Origin: Streptomyces sp. NBC_01276
GTDB taxonomy: Bacteria > Actinomycetota > Actinomycetes > Streptomycetales > Streptomycetaceae
Length of the DNA stretch: 64,000 nucleotides
Assembly (NCBI RefSeq): GCF_041435355.1
Contig: NZ_CP108442.1
Location: 3,658,001-3,722,000, forward strand
Direction of reading: 5' to 3'
Shown here piece after piece: positions 20,854-29,990 of the stretch; the stretch's first letter is position 1; each line of letters begins with the position of its first letter. The position numbers and the translations under genes are program-made. The notes under the pieces are model-generated. The model did not search any database. It worked only from the letters and a program-made list of their open reading frames with translations, and had not been told where the DNA came from.

Positions 20854-21171
20854 GTGGCGCAGCGCGTAGTAGTCACGATCTCCGACGACATCGACGGCGG
20901 AGAAGCGGCGGAAACGGTCGTGTTCGCTCTGGACGGTAAGACGTACGAGATCGACCTCAATGTGGCCAACGCAAAGAAACTGCGGAAGGGCCTGGCCCCC
21001 TTCGTGGCCGCGGGTCGCCGGCAGTCCCGTTCCGGCAAGGCGTTCAAGCACACGTCCGTCGCCCCCGACCCCGCGGTCGTCCGGGCCTGGGCCCGGTCCA
21101 ACGGCCACGACGTGCCGCCCCGCGGGCGCATCCCGAAGCGCGTCTACGCGGCCTACAACGAAGCCCACTGA
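20854..21171 (+). CDS. Lsr2-type nucleoid-associated protein (paralogue)
   Basis: A 105-residue Lsr2 family xenogeneic-silencing/nucleoid protein. The N-terminal dimerisation beta-hairpin domain (VVVTISDDIDGGEAAETVVFALDG, YEIDL) is followed by a linker and the C-terminal AT-hook-like DNA-binding domain with the core RGR (PPRGRIPKRVYAAY). Lsr2 binds AT-rich DNA in the minor groove. Streptomyces carry two such genes; the position beside purS fits the secondary paralogue (LsrL-like). The start is the GTG at 20854. Confidence 0.93.
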   Translation: MAQRVVVTISDDIDGGEAAETVVFALDGKTYEIDLNVANAKKLRKGLAPFVAAGRRQSRSGKAFKHTSVAPDPAVVRAWARSNGHDVPPRGRIPKRVYAAYNEAH

Positions 21172-21259
21172 CCCCGGATTTGCCATCCACCCCCTCTGAT
21201 CGGCTAGTGTGTGGATCACGCCGAGGGGCAAGGCCGAAAAGCCGGAGCCCCGAAGTCGT

Positions 21260-21331
21260 GCGGGTGTAGTTCAGTAGCAGAACACCCCCCTTCCAGGGGG
21301 GAGGCGCAGTGTGCAATCCCTGTCACCCGCT
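21260..21331 (+). tRNA. tRNA-Gly (TCC)
   Basis: Acceptor GCGGGTG pairs with CACCCGC. The anticodon stem CCCCC/GGGGG holds loop CTTCCAG, giving anticodon TCC. The discriminator is T; CCA is not encoded. It lies about 90 bases after the lsr2-like gene, with a TAGTGT -10-like hexamer upstream (about 21205). Confidence 0.93.
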
Positions 21332-21410
21332 CTGCACGCTTTACCGACCACGGTTGTGGATCAGGTAGAGTGATGCACGCAGAGCACGGCACTTGTGCCG
21401 TGGGAAGCAT

Positions 21411-21483
<73 letters not shown>

Positions 21484-21490
21484 CAGAGAA

Positions 21491-21521
21491 CAAAGGCCCC
21501 GATCTTAGATCGGGGCCTTTG
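21491..21521 (+). terminator. Terminator after tRNA-Gly pair
   Basis: CAAAGGCCCCGATC pairs perfectly with GATCGGGGCCTTTG (14 bp) across a TTA loop, 7 bases after the tRNA. Confidence 0.85.
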
Positions 21522-21575
21522 TCGTTCTCCGGTCTCATCACCCCATCCTCCCTTTTTGTGGCACACGTCACTTTC

Positions 21576-21593
21576 CGATGACAAATGTCATCG
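21576..21593. promoter_or_regulatory. Palindrome upstream of the two-component operon
   Basis: CGATGACA-AA-TGTCATCG is a perfect 8-bp inverted repeat with a 2-base spacer, about 175 bp before the kinase start. It is a likely binding site for the response regulator encoded in the same operon (autoregulation). Confidence 0.65.
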
Positions 21594-21768
21594 CGGGCCG
21601 TGACCGCGCGCACTGCCGGATCCGCCGGACCGCGCCGAGGCTGGATTCATGACCGACACGATGACCGGCACCGTCACACTGGTCTGGATCATGGTCGCGG
21701 TTACGGCCGTCCGGCGGCGGTTCGCCGGGCACCGCACCGCCAGTACGAGGGATCCGGGGGGACGGGCC

Positions 21769-23010
21769 GTGTCGAAGCTGACCGGGTGGTGGAAGCGCCG
21801 CAGCAGCGCGGGGAAGGTCGAGCTCTACACGCGCTGGTCCTTCCACTTCTTCATAGGCATGGAGATCGTGGGGTTCGGGCTGCCGGGGCTGGTCCCGGCG
21901 GCGAACGGTGGCCCGCTGGCCGTCTCGTTCGCCCTCCTGATGGTGGTGAGCGCCCACTCGCTCCTGGTCGGGTGCCTGACGTCCAGGGCACTGGACTGGA
22001 TCATGGGCAGCCGGGAACGGCCCGTACGGCTCGTGACGGCGGTGTCCGTCGTGACGGCCGCCGCCTGCCTGGCCCTCCTCGTCCTGCGCCGGACCGGACA
22101 CGTCGACGCGTCGGTGTCCATCTCGCTGGTGTTCGGGCTGGCCGGCTTCGGCTGTGGCGCGGTGGTGCTGTCCCTGGAGAAGGTCCGGCACATGCGGTAC
22201 GTCCCGCTGATCGCGGCGGGGGGCACGGGCGCGGCGGCGTACGCCCTCGGGATCCCCGCGGCCGAGGCCCTCGGCCACCTGATCGGGACGCTGCTGGCCG
22301 GCGTGTTCCTGGGCGTCGCCTACGGGTTCTCCGGCTGGCTGCTGACCACCGTCCACGAGCTGGACCGGGCCCGAGAGCTCCAGGCGCAGCTCGCGGTGGC
22401 CGAGGAGCGGCTGCGGTTCGGCCGGGACCTGCACGACGTGATGGGCCGCAACCTCGCGGTGATCGCGCTCAAGAGCGAGCTGGCGGTGCAGCTGGCCCGG
22501 CGCGAACGGCCGGAGGCCGTCGACCAGATGATCGAGGTGCAGCGGATCGCGCGGGAGTCGCAGCGGGAGGTGCGCGACGTGGTGCGGGGGTACCGGGAGG
22601 CGGACCTGTCGGTGGAACTGGAGGGCGCGCGCGGGGTGCTGAGCGCCGCCGGGATGGACTGCCGGGTCGAGTTCGAGGCGGCCGGGCGGACGCTGTCGGC
22701 CGAGGTGCAGTCGGCACTGGGCTGGGTGGTCCGGGAGGCGACCACGAACGTACTGCGGCACGGGGACGCGCGGAGCTGCCTGATCCGGGTGACGGCCGGG
22801 GGGCCTTCCGGCGCGGTGACCTTGCTGGTGGAGAACGACGGGGCCCCCGACGCCCCGGCCGGCCCGCCCGGATCCGGGCTCGCGGGACTGCGGGAGCGGC
22901 TCGCGGCGGTGGACGGGACCTTGCTGGCGGGACCGGTCGAGGGCGGCCGGTTCCGGCTGCGGGCCGAAGTTCCGGGAGACGGACTGCGACGAGTGGAGGT
23001 GCGGGCGTGA
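21769..23010 (+). CDS. Sensor histidine kinase, DesK/NarL type
   Basis: A 413-residue membrane sensor with about five or six N-terminal transmembrane segments and almost no outer loop. It then has a HisKA_3 dimerisation helix with the phosphorylated His near 222 (RDLHDVMGRNLAVIALKSELA), an N box EATTNVLRHG and a G box GSGLAGLRERL. The lack of a large sensor loop and the R-DLHD layout resemble DesK, which reads membrane state; the signal here is unknown. The GTG at 21769 is chosen for its GGGGGGAC ribosome-binding site; an in-frame ATG at 21649 would add 40 residues. Confidence 0.88.
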   Translation: MSKLTGWWKRRSSAGKVELYTRWSFHFFIGMEIVGFGLPGLVPAANGGPLAVSFALLMVVSAHSLLVGCLTSRALDWIMGSRERPVRLVTAVSVVTAAACLALLVLRRTGHVDASVSISLVFGLAGFGCGAVVLSLEKVRHMRYVPLIAAGGTGAAAYALGIPAAEALGHLIGTLLAGVFLGVAYGFSGWLLTTVHELDRARELQAQLAVAEERLRFGRDLHDVMGRNLAVIALKSELAVQLARRERPEAVDQMIEVQRIARESQREVRDVVRGYREADLSVELEGARGVLSAAGMDCRVEFEAAGRTLSAEVQSALGWVVREATTNVLRHGDARSCLIRVTAGGPSGAVTLLVENDGAPDAPAGPPGSGLAGLRERLAAVDGTLLAGPVEGGRFRLRAEVPGDGLRRVEVRA

Positions 23011-23618
23011 CTCCCGTACGGGTACTTCTGGCCGATGACGAGCACCTGATCCGGGGTGCGCTGGCCGCGCTGCTGGGACTGGAGGACGATCTGGTGGTCG
23101 TCGCCGAGGCCGCCTCCGGACCGGAGGCCCTGGCGATGGCGAGGGCGCACCGGCCCGACGTGGCGGTGCTCGACCTGGAGATGCCGGGGGCCGACGGTGT
23201 GAGTGTCGCCACAGCGATCCGGGCCGAACTGCCGGGGTGCAAGACCATGATCGTGACCAGTCACGGCCGCCCCGGGCACCTGAAGCGGGCCCTCGCGGCG
23301 GGCGTGCGCGCCTTCGCCCCGAAGACGGTGTCGGCGCAGCGGCTGGCCGAGCTGATCCGCACCGTGCACGGCGGAGGCCGTTACGTGGACCCGGAGTTGG
23401 CGGCCGACGCGATCAGCGCGGGGGACTCCCCGCTGACGGCGCGGGAGGCCGAGGTGCTGGAACTCGCGGCGGACGGGGCGCCGATCGTGGAGATCGCGGA
23501 GCGGGCCTCGCTGTCCCCGGGGACGGTGCGCAACTACCTGTCGTCGGCGGCCACGAAACTGGGCGCCGAGAACCGTCACACCGCGGTGCGTCTCGCACGC
23601 GAGCGAGGTTGGGTATAG
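23007..23618 (+). CDS. LuxR/NarL-type response regulator
   Basis: A 203-residue regulator: receiver domain with acidic pocket DDE and phosphoacceptor Asp56 (AVLDLEMPGADG), then a LuxR-type helix-turn-helix (about 134-196, LTAREAEVLELAADGAPIVE, GTVRNYLSSAATKLGAENRH). The GTG start overlaps the kinase stop by 4 bases (GTGA), so the pair is translationally coupled. It is very likely the partner of the adjacent kinase and binder of the upstream palindrome. Confidence 0.92.
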   Translation: MTPVRVLLADDEHLIRGALAALLGLEDDLVVVAEAASGPEALAMARAHRPDVAVLDLEMPGADGVSVATAIRAELPGCKTMIVTSHGRPGHLKRALAAGVRAFAPKTVSAQRLAELIRTVHGGGRYVDPELAADAISAGDSPLTAREAEVLELAADGAPIVEIAERASLSPGTVRNYLSSAATKLGAENRHTAVRLARERGWV

Positions 23619-23642
23619 TTGTCCTCGCGCCAAGGCGCACAG

Positions 23643-23715
<73 letters not shown>

Positions 23716-23720
23716 CAGCT

Positions 23721-23754
23721 GAAGGCCCCGATCGGTTCTCCGATCGGGGCCTTC
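23721..23754. terminator. Terminator between tRNA-Gly and purC
   Basis: GAAGGCCCCGATCGG pairs perfectly with CCGATCGGGGCCTTC (15 bp) around a TTCT loop, 5 bases after the tRNA and 9 bases beyond the end of convergent purC. It shares its GGCCCCGATC core with the terminator at 21491. Confidence 0.88.
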
Positions 23755-23762
23755 TTCGTGTC

Positions 23763-24665
23763 TCAGCTCCAGGTCTGGCCGGTGAGGCGCTCGTAGGCCT
23801 CGACGTACTTGGCCCGGGTCCGCTCGACGACCTCCTGCGGGAGGACGGGCGGCGGCAGTTCGCCCTTGGAGTTCCATCCGGAGGCGGGGGAGGCCAGCCA
23901 GTCGCGGACGTACTGCTTGTCGAACGAGGGCTGGGCGTGGCCCGGCTCCCACTGGTCGGCGGGCCAGAAGCGGGAGGAGTCCGGGGTGAGGACCTCGTCC
24001 GCGGCGACCAGGGTGCCGTCCTTGTCGAAACCGAACTCGAACTTGGTGTCCGCCAGGATGATCCCGCGCTCGCGCGCGATGTCCCGGGCGCGCCCGTACA
24101 CGGCGAGGGTGGCCTGGCGCAGCAGCGCGGCCGTCTCGGCGCCGGTGGTACGCGCGACCTCCTCGTAGGAGACGTTCTCGTCGTGGTCGCCGACCGCGGC
24201 CTTGGCGGCCGGGGTGAAGATCGGGGCGGGCAGCTCGGAGCCGTCCACGAGGCCCTCGGGGAGGGCGAGTCCGCAGACCGTACGGGACTTCTCGTACTCG
24301 GCGAGGCCGGAGCCGGTGAGGTAGCCGCGGGCCACGCACTCGACGGGGACCATGTCGAGGTTCTGGCAGACCAGGGCGCGGCCGGCCCAGTCGGCGGGGG
24401 CTCCGGCGGGCAGCTCGGTGCTGATGACGTGGTTCGGGACCAGGTCGGCGAGCTGGTCGAACCACCAGAGGGAGAGCTGGGTCAGGATGCGGCCCTTGTC
24501 CGGGATCGCGGTGGGCAGCACCCAGTCCGCGGCGGAGATCCGGTCGCTGGCGACCATGACGAGGCGGCCGTCCTCGTCGCGGTAGAGGTCACGGACCTTG
24601 CCGGTGTGGAGGTGGACGAGGCCGGGCACCTGCACCGGCTCGGGCTTTTCGACGAATCCGGGCAC
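23763..24665 (-). CDS. purC: SAICAR synthetase
   Basis: A 300-residue PurC that joins aspartate to CAIR with ATP. Signatures are GKVRDLYRDEDGRLVMVASDRIS at the N-terminus (ATP site), VECVARGYLTGSG, LADTKFEFG and SFDKQYVRDWL. The GTG at 24665 has AGGGAG about 5 bases upstream and gives the family length; a longer open frame upstream is not PurC-like. Confidence 0.97.
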   Translation of the reverse strand: MPGFVEKPEPVQVPGLVHLHTGKVRDLYRDEDGRLVMVASDRISAADWVLPTAIPDKGRILTQLSLWWFDQLADLVPNHVISTELPAGAPADWAGRALVCQNLDMVPVECVARGYLTGSGLAEYEKSRTVCGLALPEGLVDGSELPAPIFTPAAKAAVGDHDENVSYEEVARTTGAETAALLRQATLAVYGRARDIARERGIILADTKFEFGFDKDGTLVAADEVLTPDSSRFWPADQWEPGHAQPSFDKQYVRDWLASPASGWNSKGELPPPVLPQEVVERTRAKYVEAYERLTGQTWS

Positions 24666-24796
24666 GGAGTCTCCCTGTGGTTCTGTACGAGCGCAGGCCC
24701 ATTCTCCCGCACGGGGGCCCGTGCCCGGGTCGGGGGGTCGGCCGTGCGGGTCGGCGGGGGCCTCTCCGCGGGGGCTTCCGGGCGGGGCGCGCGGGG

Positions 24797-26272
24797 TCAG
24801 TCGCGCTTGCAGATCCGGTCGAGGAGGTTGGCCGTGGCGCGCTGGACGCGCTCGTCCACGTGGCCGGGGCGGTCGAGCGCCGGGGACCAGGCGAAGGTGC
24901 CGGACGCGAAGACCAGGGCGCCGCTGGGCGCGCGGTAGAGGGAGGTCTCCTGGTGGCGCTTCGCGCCCTCGCTGTCGAGGTACGGGGAGTGCGCGAGCAG
25001 GATCCGGTCCCGGTGCACCGGGAGCTGGGTGCGCGGGAAGTAGCGGTCGGCCTCGCCCGCGACCAGGCCGTCGAGTTCGTCGTTCTCGGCCGCGCCCGTG
25101 GAGTCCCAGAGCCAGTGCGTGGCGTTGCGCACGACCAGGGGAGCGGGGTCGGGGACCCGTCCGGCGTACTGGATGCCGAGGAGCTGCTGTTCTGGGCGGT
25201 CGACCTCGCGCCACAGGCTGGGCCGGCCGGGGCCGCGGCGTTTTCGGCAGGTGAGGAGGCGGTCCTCGACCCCGGAGGGGGACGGGCCCAGTTCGACCTG
25301 CCAGTACATGGTGTTGGCGGAGAGGAAGACCAGCGAGGTTCCGTGGTCGCGGGCGCGCTCGGCGGTGCGGCGCATGGGGGCCGACCAGTACTCGTCGTGG
25401 CCGGGGAAGACCAGGCCGCGGTAGCGGGTGGGGTCGACGCGGCCGGCGTGGAGGTCGCGGGTGTCGGCGTAGGCGAGGTCGTAGCCGTAGCGCTCGGCCC
25501 AGCGGATGAAGTCGTAGGCGTGGCCGACGTGCAGGGGCAGGCCGGCGCCCGCGTAGGGGCGGTCGAAGGAGACCGTGGTGGCGGCGTCGCGCTCGCCGAG
25601 GAGACGGCCCTCCTCGTCCCAGGCGTGGTAGAGGCTGGCGCCGGTGTGACCGTCCTCGGGGTAGAGGTTGTAGGCCTGCCAGGTGATGTCCGGGAGCAGC
25701 AGGAGGAGGTCGGCGGGGCGGTCGTCGCGGACCGTGAAGGGGATGTGGGAGCGGTAGCCGTCGACGGTGGTCAGGACGGCCACGTACGCGCCGACGTTCC
25801 AGTACGAGGGGACCTGGAGGCGCCAGGACAGCCACCAGTGGTGGCAGGAGACGGTGCGGTCGGCGGTGAGCGGGGGCGGCTGCACGATCCCGGACAGCCG
25901 GGGGCTGGTGGTGATCTTGAAGGCGCCGTCGCCGGCGTAGTGGCCGATCCGGTAGACGTCGACGGAGAACTGCTGGGGCGGGTCGACGGTGATGTGGAAG
26001 TCGATCGCCCCGCCGGGGGCGACCGCGCCGGTGGAGGCGAAGCCCTTGATCTGGCGGTGCACGTCGTCGGCGGTGAGCGGGCCGCTGCTGCGGGCGCGGG
26101 GGACCCGGCCGGGGGCCGCGGCCGGGTCCACGTACCAGGGGACGACATGGCCGGTGTCGTCGAAGTACAGCTCGCTGCCGCGGAACCAGGGCAGGGGGCC
26201 CTGGCCGAAGGGGTCGTTGACCGCGTGCGCGAGCGCACCTGACTCCCACCGCCGGATCTGGTCCGCACCCAT
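24797..26272 (-). CDS. N,N-dimethylformamidase beta-subunit-like protein
   Basis: A 491-residue protein of the DMFase large-subunit family. Family-like segments are VDVYRIGHYAG, the Trp-rich TWQAYNLYPEDGHTGASLYHAW, GLVFPGHDEYWSAPMR and SANTMYWQVE. There is no signal peptide. True DMFases are iron amidohydrolases with a small alpha subunit; no small-subunit gene is adjacent, so an amidohydrolase activity and the substrate are open. The ATG at 26272 has a GGAGGGGAG ribosome-binding site. Confidence 0.8.
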   Translation of the reverse strand: MGADQIRRWESGALAHAVNDPFGQGPLPWFRGSELYFDDTGHVVPWYVDPAAAPGRVPRARSSGPLTADDVHRQIKGFASTGAVAPGGAIDFHITVDPPQQFSVDVYRIGHYAGDGAFKITTSPRLSGIVQPPPLTADRTVSCHHWWLSWRLQVPSYWNVGAYVAVLTTVDGYRSHIPFTVRDDRPADLLLLLPDITWQAYNLYPEDGHTGASLYHAWDEEGRLLGERDAATTVSFDRPYAGAGLPLHVGHAYDFIRWAERYGYDLAYADTRDLHAGRVDPTRYRGLVFPGHDEYWSAPMRRTAERARDHGTSLVFLSANTMYWQVELGPSPSGVEDRLLTCRKRRGPGRPSLWREVDRPEQQLLGIQYAGRVPDPAPLVVRNATHWLWDSTGAAENDELDGLVAGEADRYFPRTQLPVHRDRILLAHSPYLDSEGAKRHQETSLYRAPSGALVFASGTFAWSPALDRPGHVDERVQRATANLLDRICKRD

Positions 26273-26430
26273 ACGGCTCCCCTCCCTCGCTCCCCCGAAC
26301 GCGTTTTCGTCAGTGCGGCCCGACGGTTTTCGGACAGCTCCGTCGCGACCGGTCCCAGCACATCACATAACGCACGCAGTCCGTCACCGTTCGTCGCGAA
26401 TTGGCGTGACCGGAACCCCGGGCGCCGCCC

Positions 26431-28389
26431 TCAGACGAGGCGGACGGGCTTCTCGGGGCGTACGCCGACCTCCGCGAGCCAGTCGCGCAGGGGCGCCGGG
26501 TCCCCGTCCTCGACCAGGGAGAGCACCCGGGCGGCCAGGTCGGCGCTGCGCCGGCCGCCGACGAGGAGGACCGGGCCGTCGAGCCAGTCCAGGCCGGGGG
26601 CCGCGCCGGCCGAGTCCACGGCGGCGCAGCAGACCAGCGCGGTGACGTGGTCGGCCAGCAGGTCCCGGCCGCTGCGCGGGGGCTGGAGCGGGAAGAGCGG
26701 GAGCGTGTCCGCGCCACTGGGGCGGCCGGATCCCGCGGCGGAGCCGGCGGCGCGTTCCTCGCGGGCCAGGTCCCCGCCGATGCGCCCGGCCAGGGCGTCC
26801 CCGGCGGCGCCCTCGCCGGTGGGGTCGGTGAGGTACGCGAGCACCCGCTCCAGCGTCGGGCCGCCGAAGCCGTCCTCGGCGGGCGGAGCGAAGGCGGGCC
26901 GCCCGCCGGCGGCCGCGTCCCGGCCGGCCCCCGGGGGCGGGCCCGCGGGGGCCGCGGGGGCCGTGACGGGGCCCGGGGCGGGGCCCGGGGCGGGGCCCGG
27001 GGCGGGGGCGGGGCTCGCAGCGGGGCTGGGGGCGGGAGTCGTCGCCGGCACCGGAGGCGTCGGCGAGGCCTGGGGGGACCTCAGGCTCTGGGGGGATGCC
27101 GGGGCCTGGAGGGACAGCGAGGTCTGGGCCGTCGGCGAGGTCTGGGCCGTCGCCGGCGTCTGGGCCGTCGCCGGCGTCTGGGGGGACGCCGGGGGCGTCG
27201 GAAGGCCCGTCGGGACGGAGAGGGCGTCCAGGGCCGTGTGCAGGCGGGCGGCCTCGGTGCGCCACTTGCGGTCGACGACCTCCTCCGGGTACGCCGCCCA
27301 GTCCACCGGCGACCAGTCCGGCCCGGCCTCGGCGGGGCCGCCGTGGAAGAGCCGGGCGGCCAGCAGGGAGGTGGCCTCGTCGACCGCCCCGGGCTGCTCC
27401 AGCAGATCGCACGCGGGACGCTCGCCCAGCCGTGAGGTGAACTCGTCGGCCAGCCGGTCGCGACGCGAGAGCTCGGTCAGGGCGGAGACCACCCCGGCAT
27501 CGAGGTGCGCGGGCCAGCGGCCCATCCGCCAGGCGGGCAGGGCGACCCGGGTCAGCAGCCGGTCCCAGCCCGCGTAGGCGAGGCCGACCTGCTCCTGGGC
27601 GACGATGCGCAGCCCGTAGTCCACGCCCTGGGCGCGGTCGGAGGCGGCGGCGGCCACCCCGCGCTCCATCTCGGCGGCGTCCGTCCGGCACAGCCGCAGC
27701 AGCAGCCGGGCGGGATGCGCGATCCAGCCCAGGCCGGGCCGGCTCCCGATGTCCACGGCGGCGTCGAGTCCCCGGACGAAGCCGCGCGCGTCGGCTATGT
27801 CCGGGTGGGCGGAAGGGCCCGTACCGGCGACGACGGGCGCGAGGACGGCCCGTAGCTCGGCGACCCGCATCCACCACAGGAAGGGGGAGCCGATCACCAG
27901 CACCGGGGCGGCGCCCGGCTCGGACTCGGGCCCCGCGGGCCCGGCGGACGTGCGCGCGCCGGCCCGGCGGTGGGCCGCGTGCGCACGGTCCTCCAGCCAG
28001 CTGTCGCAGTCCGGGGTCAGGGCTATCGCGGAGGGCGCGGGAACGTCCATCCGGTCGGCGAGGTCGCGCACCAGACGGTAGAGGTCGGGCGCGGCGGCCT
28101 CGGAGAGCGGGACCGTCGGCGTCACGGCGGGGCGGGCCCGCAGGACCACGGCGCCGAAGATCCCGCCGGCCAGCAGCACCAGCGCGGCGACCGCGCACAC
28201 GGACAGGGTCACCGCCGGCCAGGGGTCCCCGGCCAGCCGGCCCGTCATCCGGGCGGCCACGAGCACCACCGCGAGGGCGGCGGGCAGCAGCACGGCGGCC
28301 AGCGCCCTGCTGCGGACCCGCAGCACGGCGAGGGCCCGGGAACGCGCGGAGGGCGTGCCCACTTCTGCGATCGAACCGGTTCCGGACAC
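26431..28389 (-). CDS. Membrane protein with degenerate M48-like domain and low-complexity linker
   Basis: A 652-residue protein with two N-terminal membrane segments (about 28-46 and 58-82). The region DLYRLVRDLADRMDVP and then VLVIGSPFLWWMRVAELRAVLAPVVAG resembles the M48 peptidase stretch that precedes HExxH, but the HExxH itself is absent. A Pro/Ala/Thr/Ser linker (about 400-480) is encoded by tandem repeats. A C-terminal domain follows with no recognised motif. GTG start at 28389. Probably a non-catalytic membrane protein; function unknown. Confidence 0.75.
   Translation of the reverse strand: MSGTGSIAEVGTPSARSRALAVLRVRSRALAAVLLPAALAVVLVAARMTGRLAGDPWPAVTLSVCAVAALVLLAGGIFGAVVLRARPAVTPTVPLSEAAAPDLYRLVRDLADRMDVPAPSAIALTPDCDSWLEDRAHAAHRRAGARTSAGPAGPESEPGAAPVLVIGSPFLWWMRVAELRAVLAPVVAGTGPSAHPDIADARGFVRGLDAAVDIGSRPGLGWIAHPARLLLRLCRTDAAEMERGVAAAASDRAQGVDYGLRIVAQEQVGLAYAGWDRLLTRVALPAWRMGRWPAHLDAGVVSALTELSRRDRLADEFTSRLGERPACDLLEQPGAVDEATSLLAARLFHGGPAEAGPDWSPVDWAAYPEEVVDRKWRTEAARLHTALDALSVPTGLPTPPASPQTPATAQTPATAQTSPTAQTSLSLQAPASPQSLRSPQASPTPPVPATTPAPSPAASPAPAPGPAPGPAPGPVTAPAAPAGPPPGAGRDAAAGGRPAFAPPAEDGFGGPTLERVLAYLTDPTGEGAAGDALAGRIGGDLAREERAAGSAAGSGRPSGADTLPLFPLQPPRSGRDLLADHVTALVCCAAVDSAGAAPGLDWLDGPVLLVGGRRSADLAARVLSLVEDGDPAPLRDWLAEVGVRPEKPVRLV
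26968..27003. repeat. 12-bp tandem repeat, three copies
   Basis: GGGGCCCGGGGC occurs three times in exact tandem inside the membrane-protein gene, encoding the Pro-Ala-Pro-Gly part of its linker. Confidence 0.85.
27122..27193. repeat. 18-bp tandem repeat, about four copies
   Basis: Unit GTCTGGGCCGTCGCCGGC: two exact copies (27140-27175) flanked by diverged copies on each side, encoding a six-residue PATAQT-type repeat in the linker. Confidence 0.85.
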
Positions 28390-28621
28390 GGCCGGACCTC
28401 ACCCCCTCTGCCCTGCGGCGGCGTTGCTCACTCCCCCACTGTGACACCCGCCACCGACATCGCAATGCCGGTGGGCCATGTGCCGGAATGCTTGCGCCGC
28501 ACCCTAGTTGGGGCCGGGGCGGACGTCAGGCGGTCCGGGTGACGATCACCCGATGGAATGGCTTTGGGCAAAGGTGGGTGCGTTCGAACGCGGCCGGATG
28601 CAGTCGCACGCGAACACGCGC

Positions 28622-28657
28622 GCGGGCCCGGTGCGCCTTCCCGCGCACCGGGCCCGC
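28622..28657 (-). terminator. Terminator of purD
   Basis: GCGGGCCCGGTGCGC pairs perfectly with GCGCACCGGGCCCGC (15 bp) across a 6-base loop, 19 bases past the purD stop. Confidence 0.85.
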
Positions 28658-28676
28658 TTCGCCACGACCCTGCTGG

Positions 28677-29930
28677 TCAGCGGCCTTCGGCCGCCTTGGC
28701 CGCAATGTCCGTACGGTGCTGCGAACCGTCGAGCCTGATCCGCGAGACCGCCGTATACGCCTTCTCGCGCGCCTGCGCCAGGTCGGAACCGGTCGCCGTC
28801 ACCGAGAGCACGCGACCACCCGCGCTGACGACCGCGTCGCCCTCGCGCCGGGTCCCGGCGTGGAGCACGTAGGCGTCGGGCGCGTCCAGGGCCGCCACCT
28901 CGGCGAGGCCCTCGATCGGGTCCCCGGTCCGCGGGGTCTCCGGGTAGTTGTGCGAGGCGATGACCACCGTGACGGCGGCGTCGTCGCGCCAGCTGAGCGG
29001 CGGCTCGGCGTCCAGGGTGCCGCGGGCGGCGTTCAGCAGGACGCTCGCGAGCGGGGTGCGCAGCCGGGCGAGGACGACCTGGGTCTCCGGGTCGCCGAAG
29101 CGGGCGTTGAACTCGATGACCCGGGTGCCGCGGGAGGTGATCGCGAGACCGGCGTAAAGCAGGCCGGAGAAGGGGGTGCCGCGGCGGCGCAGTTCGTCGA
29201 CGGTGGGCTGGAGGACCAGCTCCATGACCTCGTCGACCAGCTTGGGGTCGGCCCAGGGGAGCGGCGAGTACGCACCCATGCCGCCGGTGTTGGGGCCCTC
29301 GTCGCCGTCGAGCGCGCGCTTGAAGTCCTGCGCGGGCTGGAGCGGGAGGACGGTGACGCCGTCGGTGATGGCGAAGAGGGAGACCTCGGGGCCGTCGAGG
29401 TACTCCTCGATGACGACCCGGTCGCAGGCCAGCGCGTGGGCGCGGGCGGCGGCCCGGTCCTCGGTGACCACGACGCCCTTGCCGGCCGCGAGACCGTCGT
29501 CCTTGACGACGTAAGGGGCGCCGAAGGCGTCGAGCGCCTCGTCGACCTCCTCCGCGGTGGTGCAGACGTAGCTGCGCGCCGTCGGTACCCCGGCGGCGGC
29601 CATCACGTCCTTGGCGAAGGCCTTGGAGCCCTCCAGCTGCGCCGCCTCCGCGGAGGGGCCGAAGACGGGGATGCCGACCGCGCGGACGGCGTCGCCGACC
29701 CCGGCCACCAGGGGTGCCTCCGGGCCGACGACGACCAGGTCGGCGCCGAGTTCGGTGGCGAGCGCCGCGACCGCGGCGCCGTCGAGGGCGTCGACCGGGC
29801 GCAGCTCCGCCACCTCGGCGATGCCGGCGTTGCCGGGGGCGCAGTACAGCGCGGAGACGTCGGGGTCGAGGGACAGAGAGCGGCACAGGGCGTGTTCGCG
29901 GGCGCCGCCGCCGATGACGAGGACCTTCAC
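28677..29930 (-). CDS. purD: Phosphoribosylamine-glycine ligase (GAR synthetase)
   Basis: A 417-residue ATP-grasp enzyme joining glycine to phosphoribosylamine. The N-terminal [15 protein letters not shown], the ATP-grasp loop [15 protein letters not shown] and LLYAGLAIT with [12 protein letters not shown] are diagnostic. GTG start at 29930; a TACCCT hexamer 7 bases upstream and no clear ribosome-binding site suggest a near-leaderless transcript. It is preceded on the same strand by dnaX's neighbour region (dnaX ends 61 bases upstream). Confidence 0.97.
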   Translation of the reverse strand: MKVLVIGGGAREHALCRSLSLDPDVSALYCAPGNAGIAEVAELRPVDALDGAAVAALATELGADLVVVGPEAPLVAGVGDAVRAVGIPVFGPSAEAAQLEGSKAFAKDVMAAAGVPTARSYVCTTAEEVDEALDAFGAPYVVKDDGLAAGKGVVVTEDRAAARAHALACDRVVIEEYLDGPEVSLFAITDGVTVLPLQPAQDFKRALDGDEGPNTGGMGAYSPLPWADPKLVDEVMELVLQPTVDELRRRGTPFSGLLYAGLAITSRGTRVIEFNARFGDPETQVVLARLRTPLASVLLNAARGTLDAEPPLSWRDDAAVTVVIASHNYPETPRTGDPIEGLAEVAALDAPDAYVLHAGTRREGDAVVSAGGRVLSVTATGSDLAQAREKAYTAVSRIRLDGSQHRTDIAAKAAEGR

Positions 29931-29990
29931 GCCGCCCAGGGTAGCCCGGACGGCGTGGCGCGTTTCGTGCGGCCACCCAACTACAGGGGG

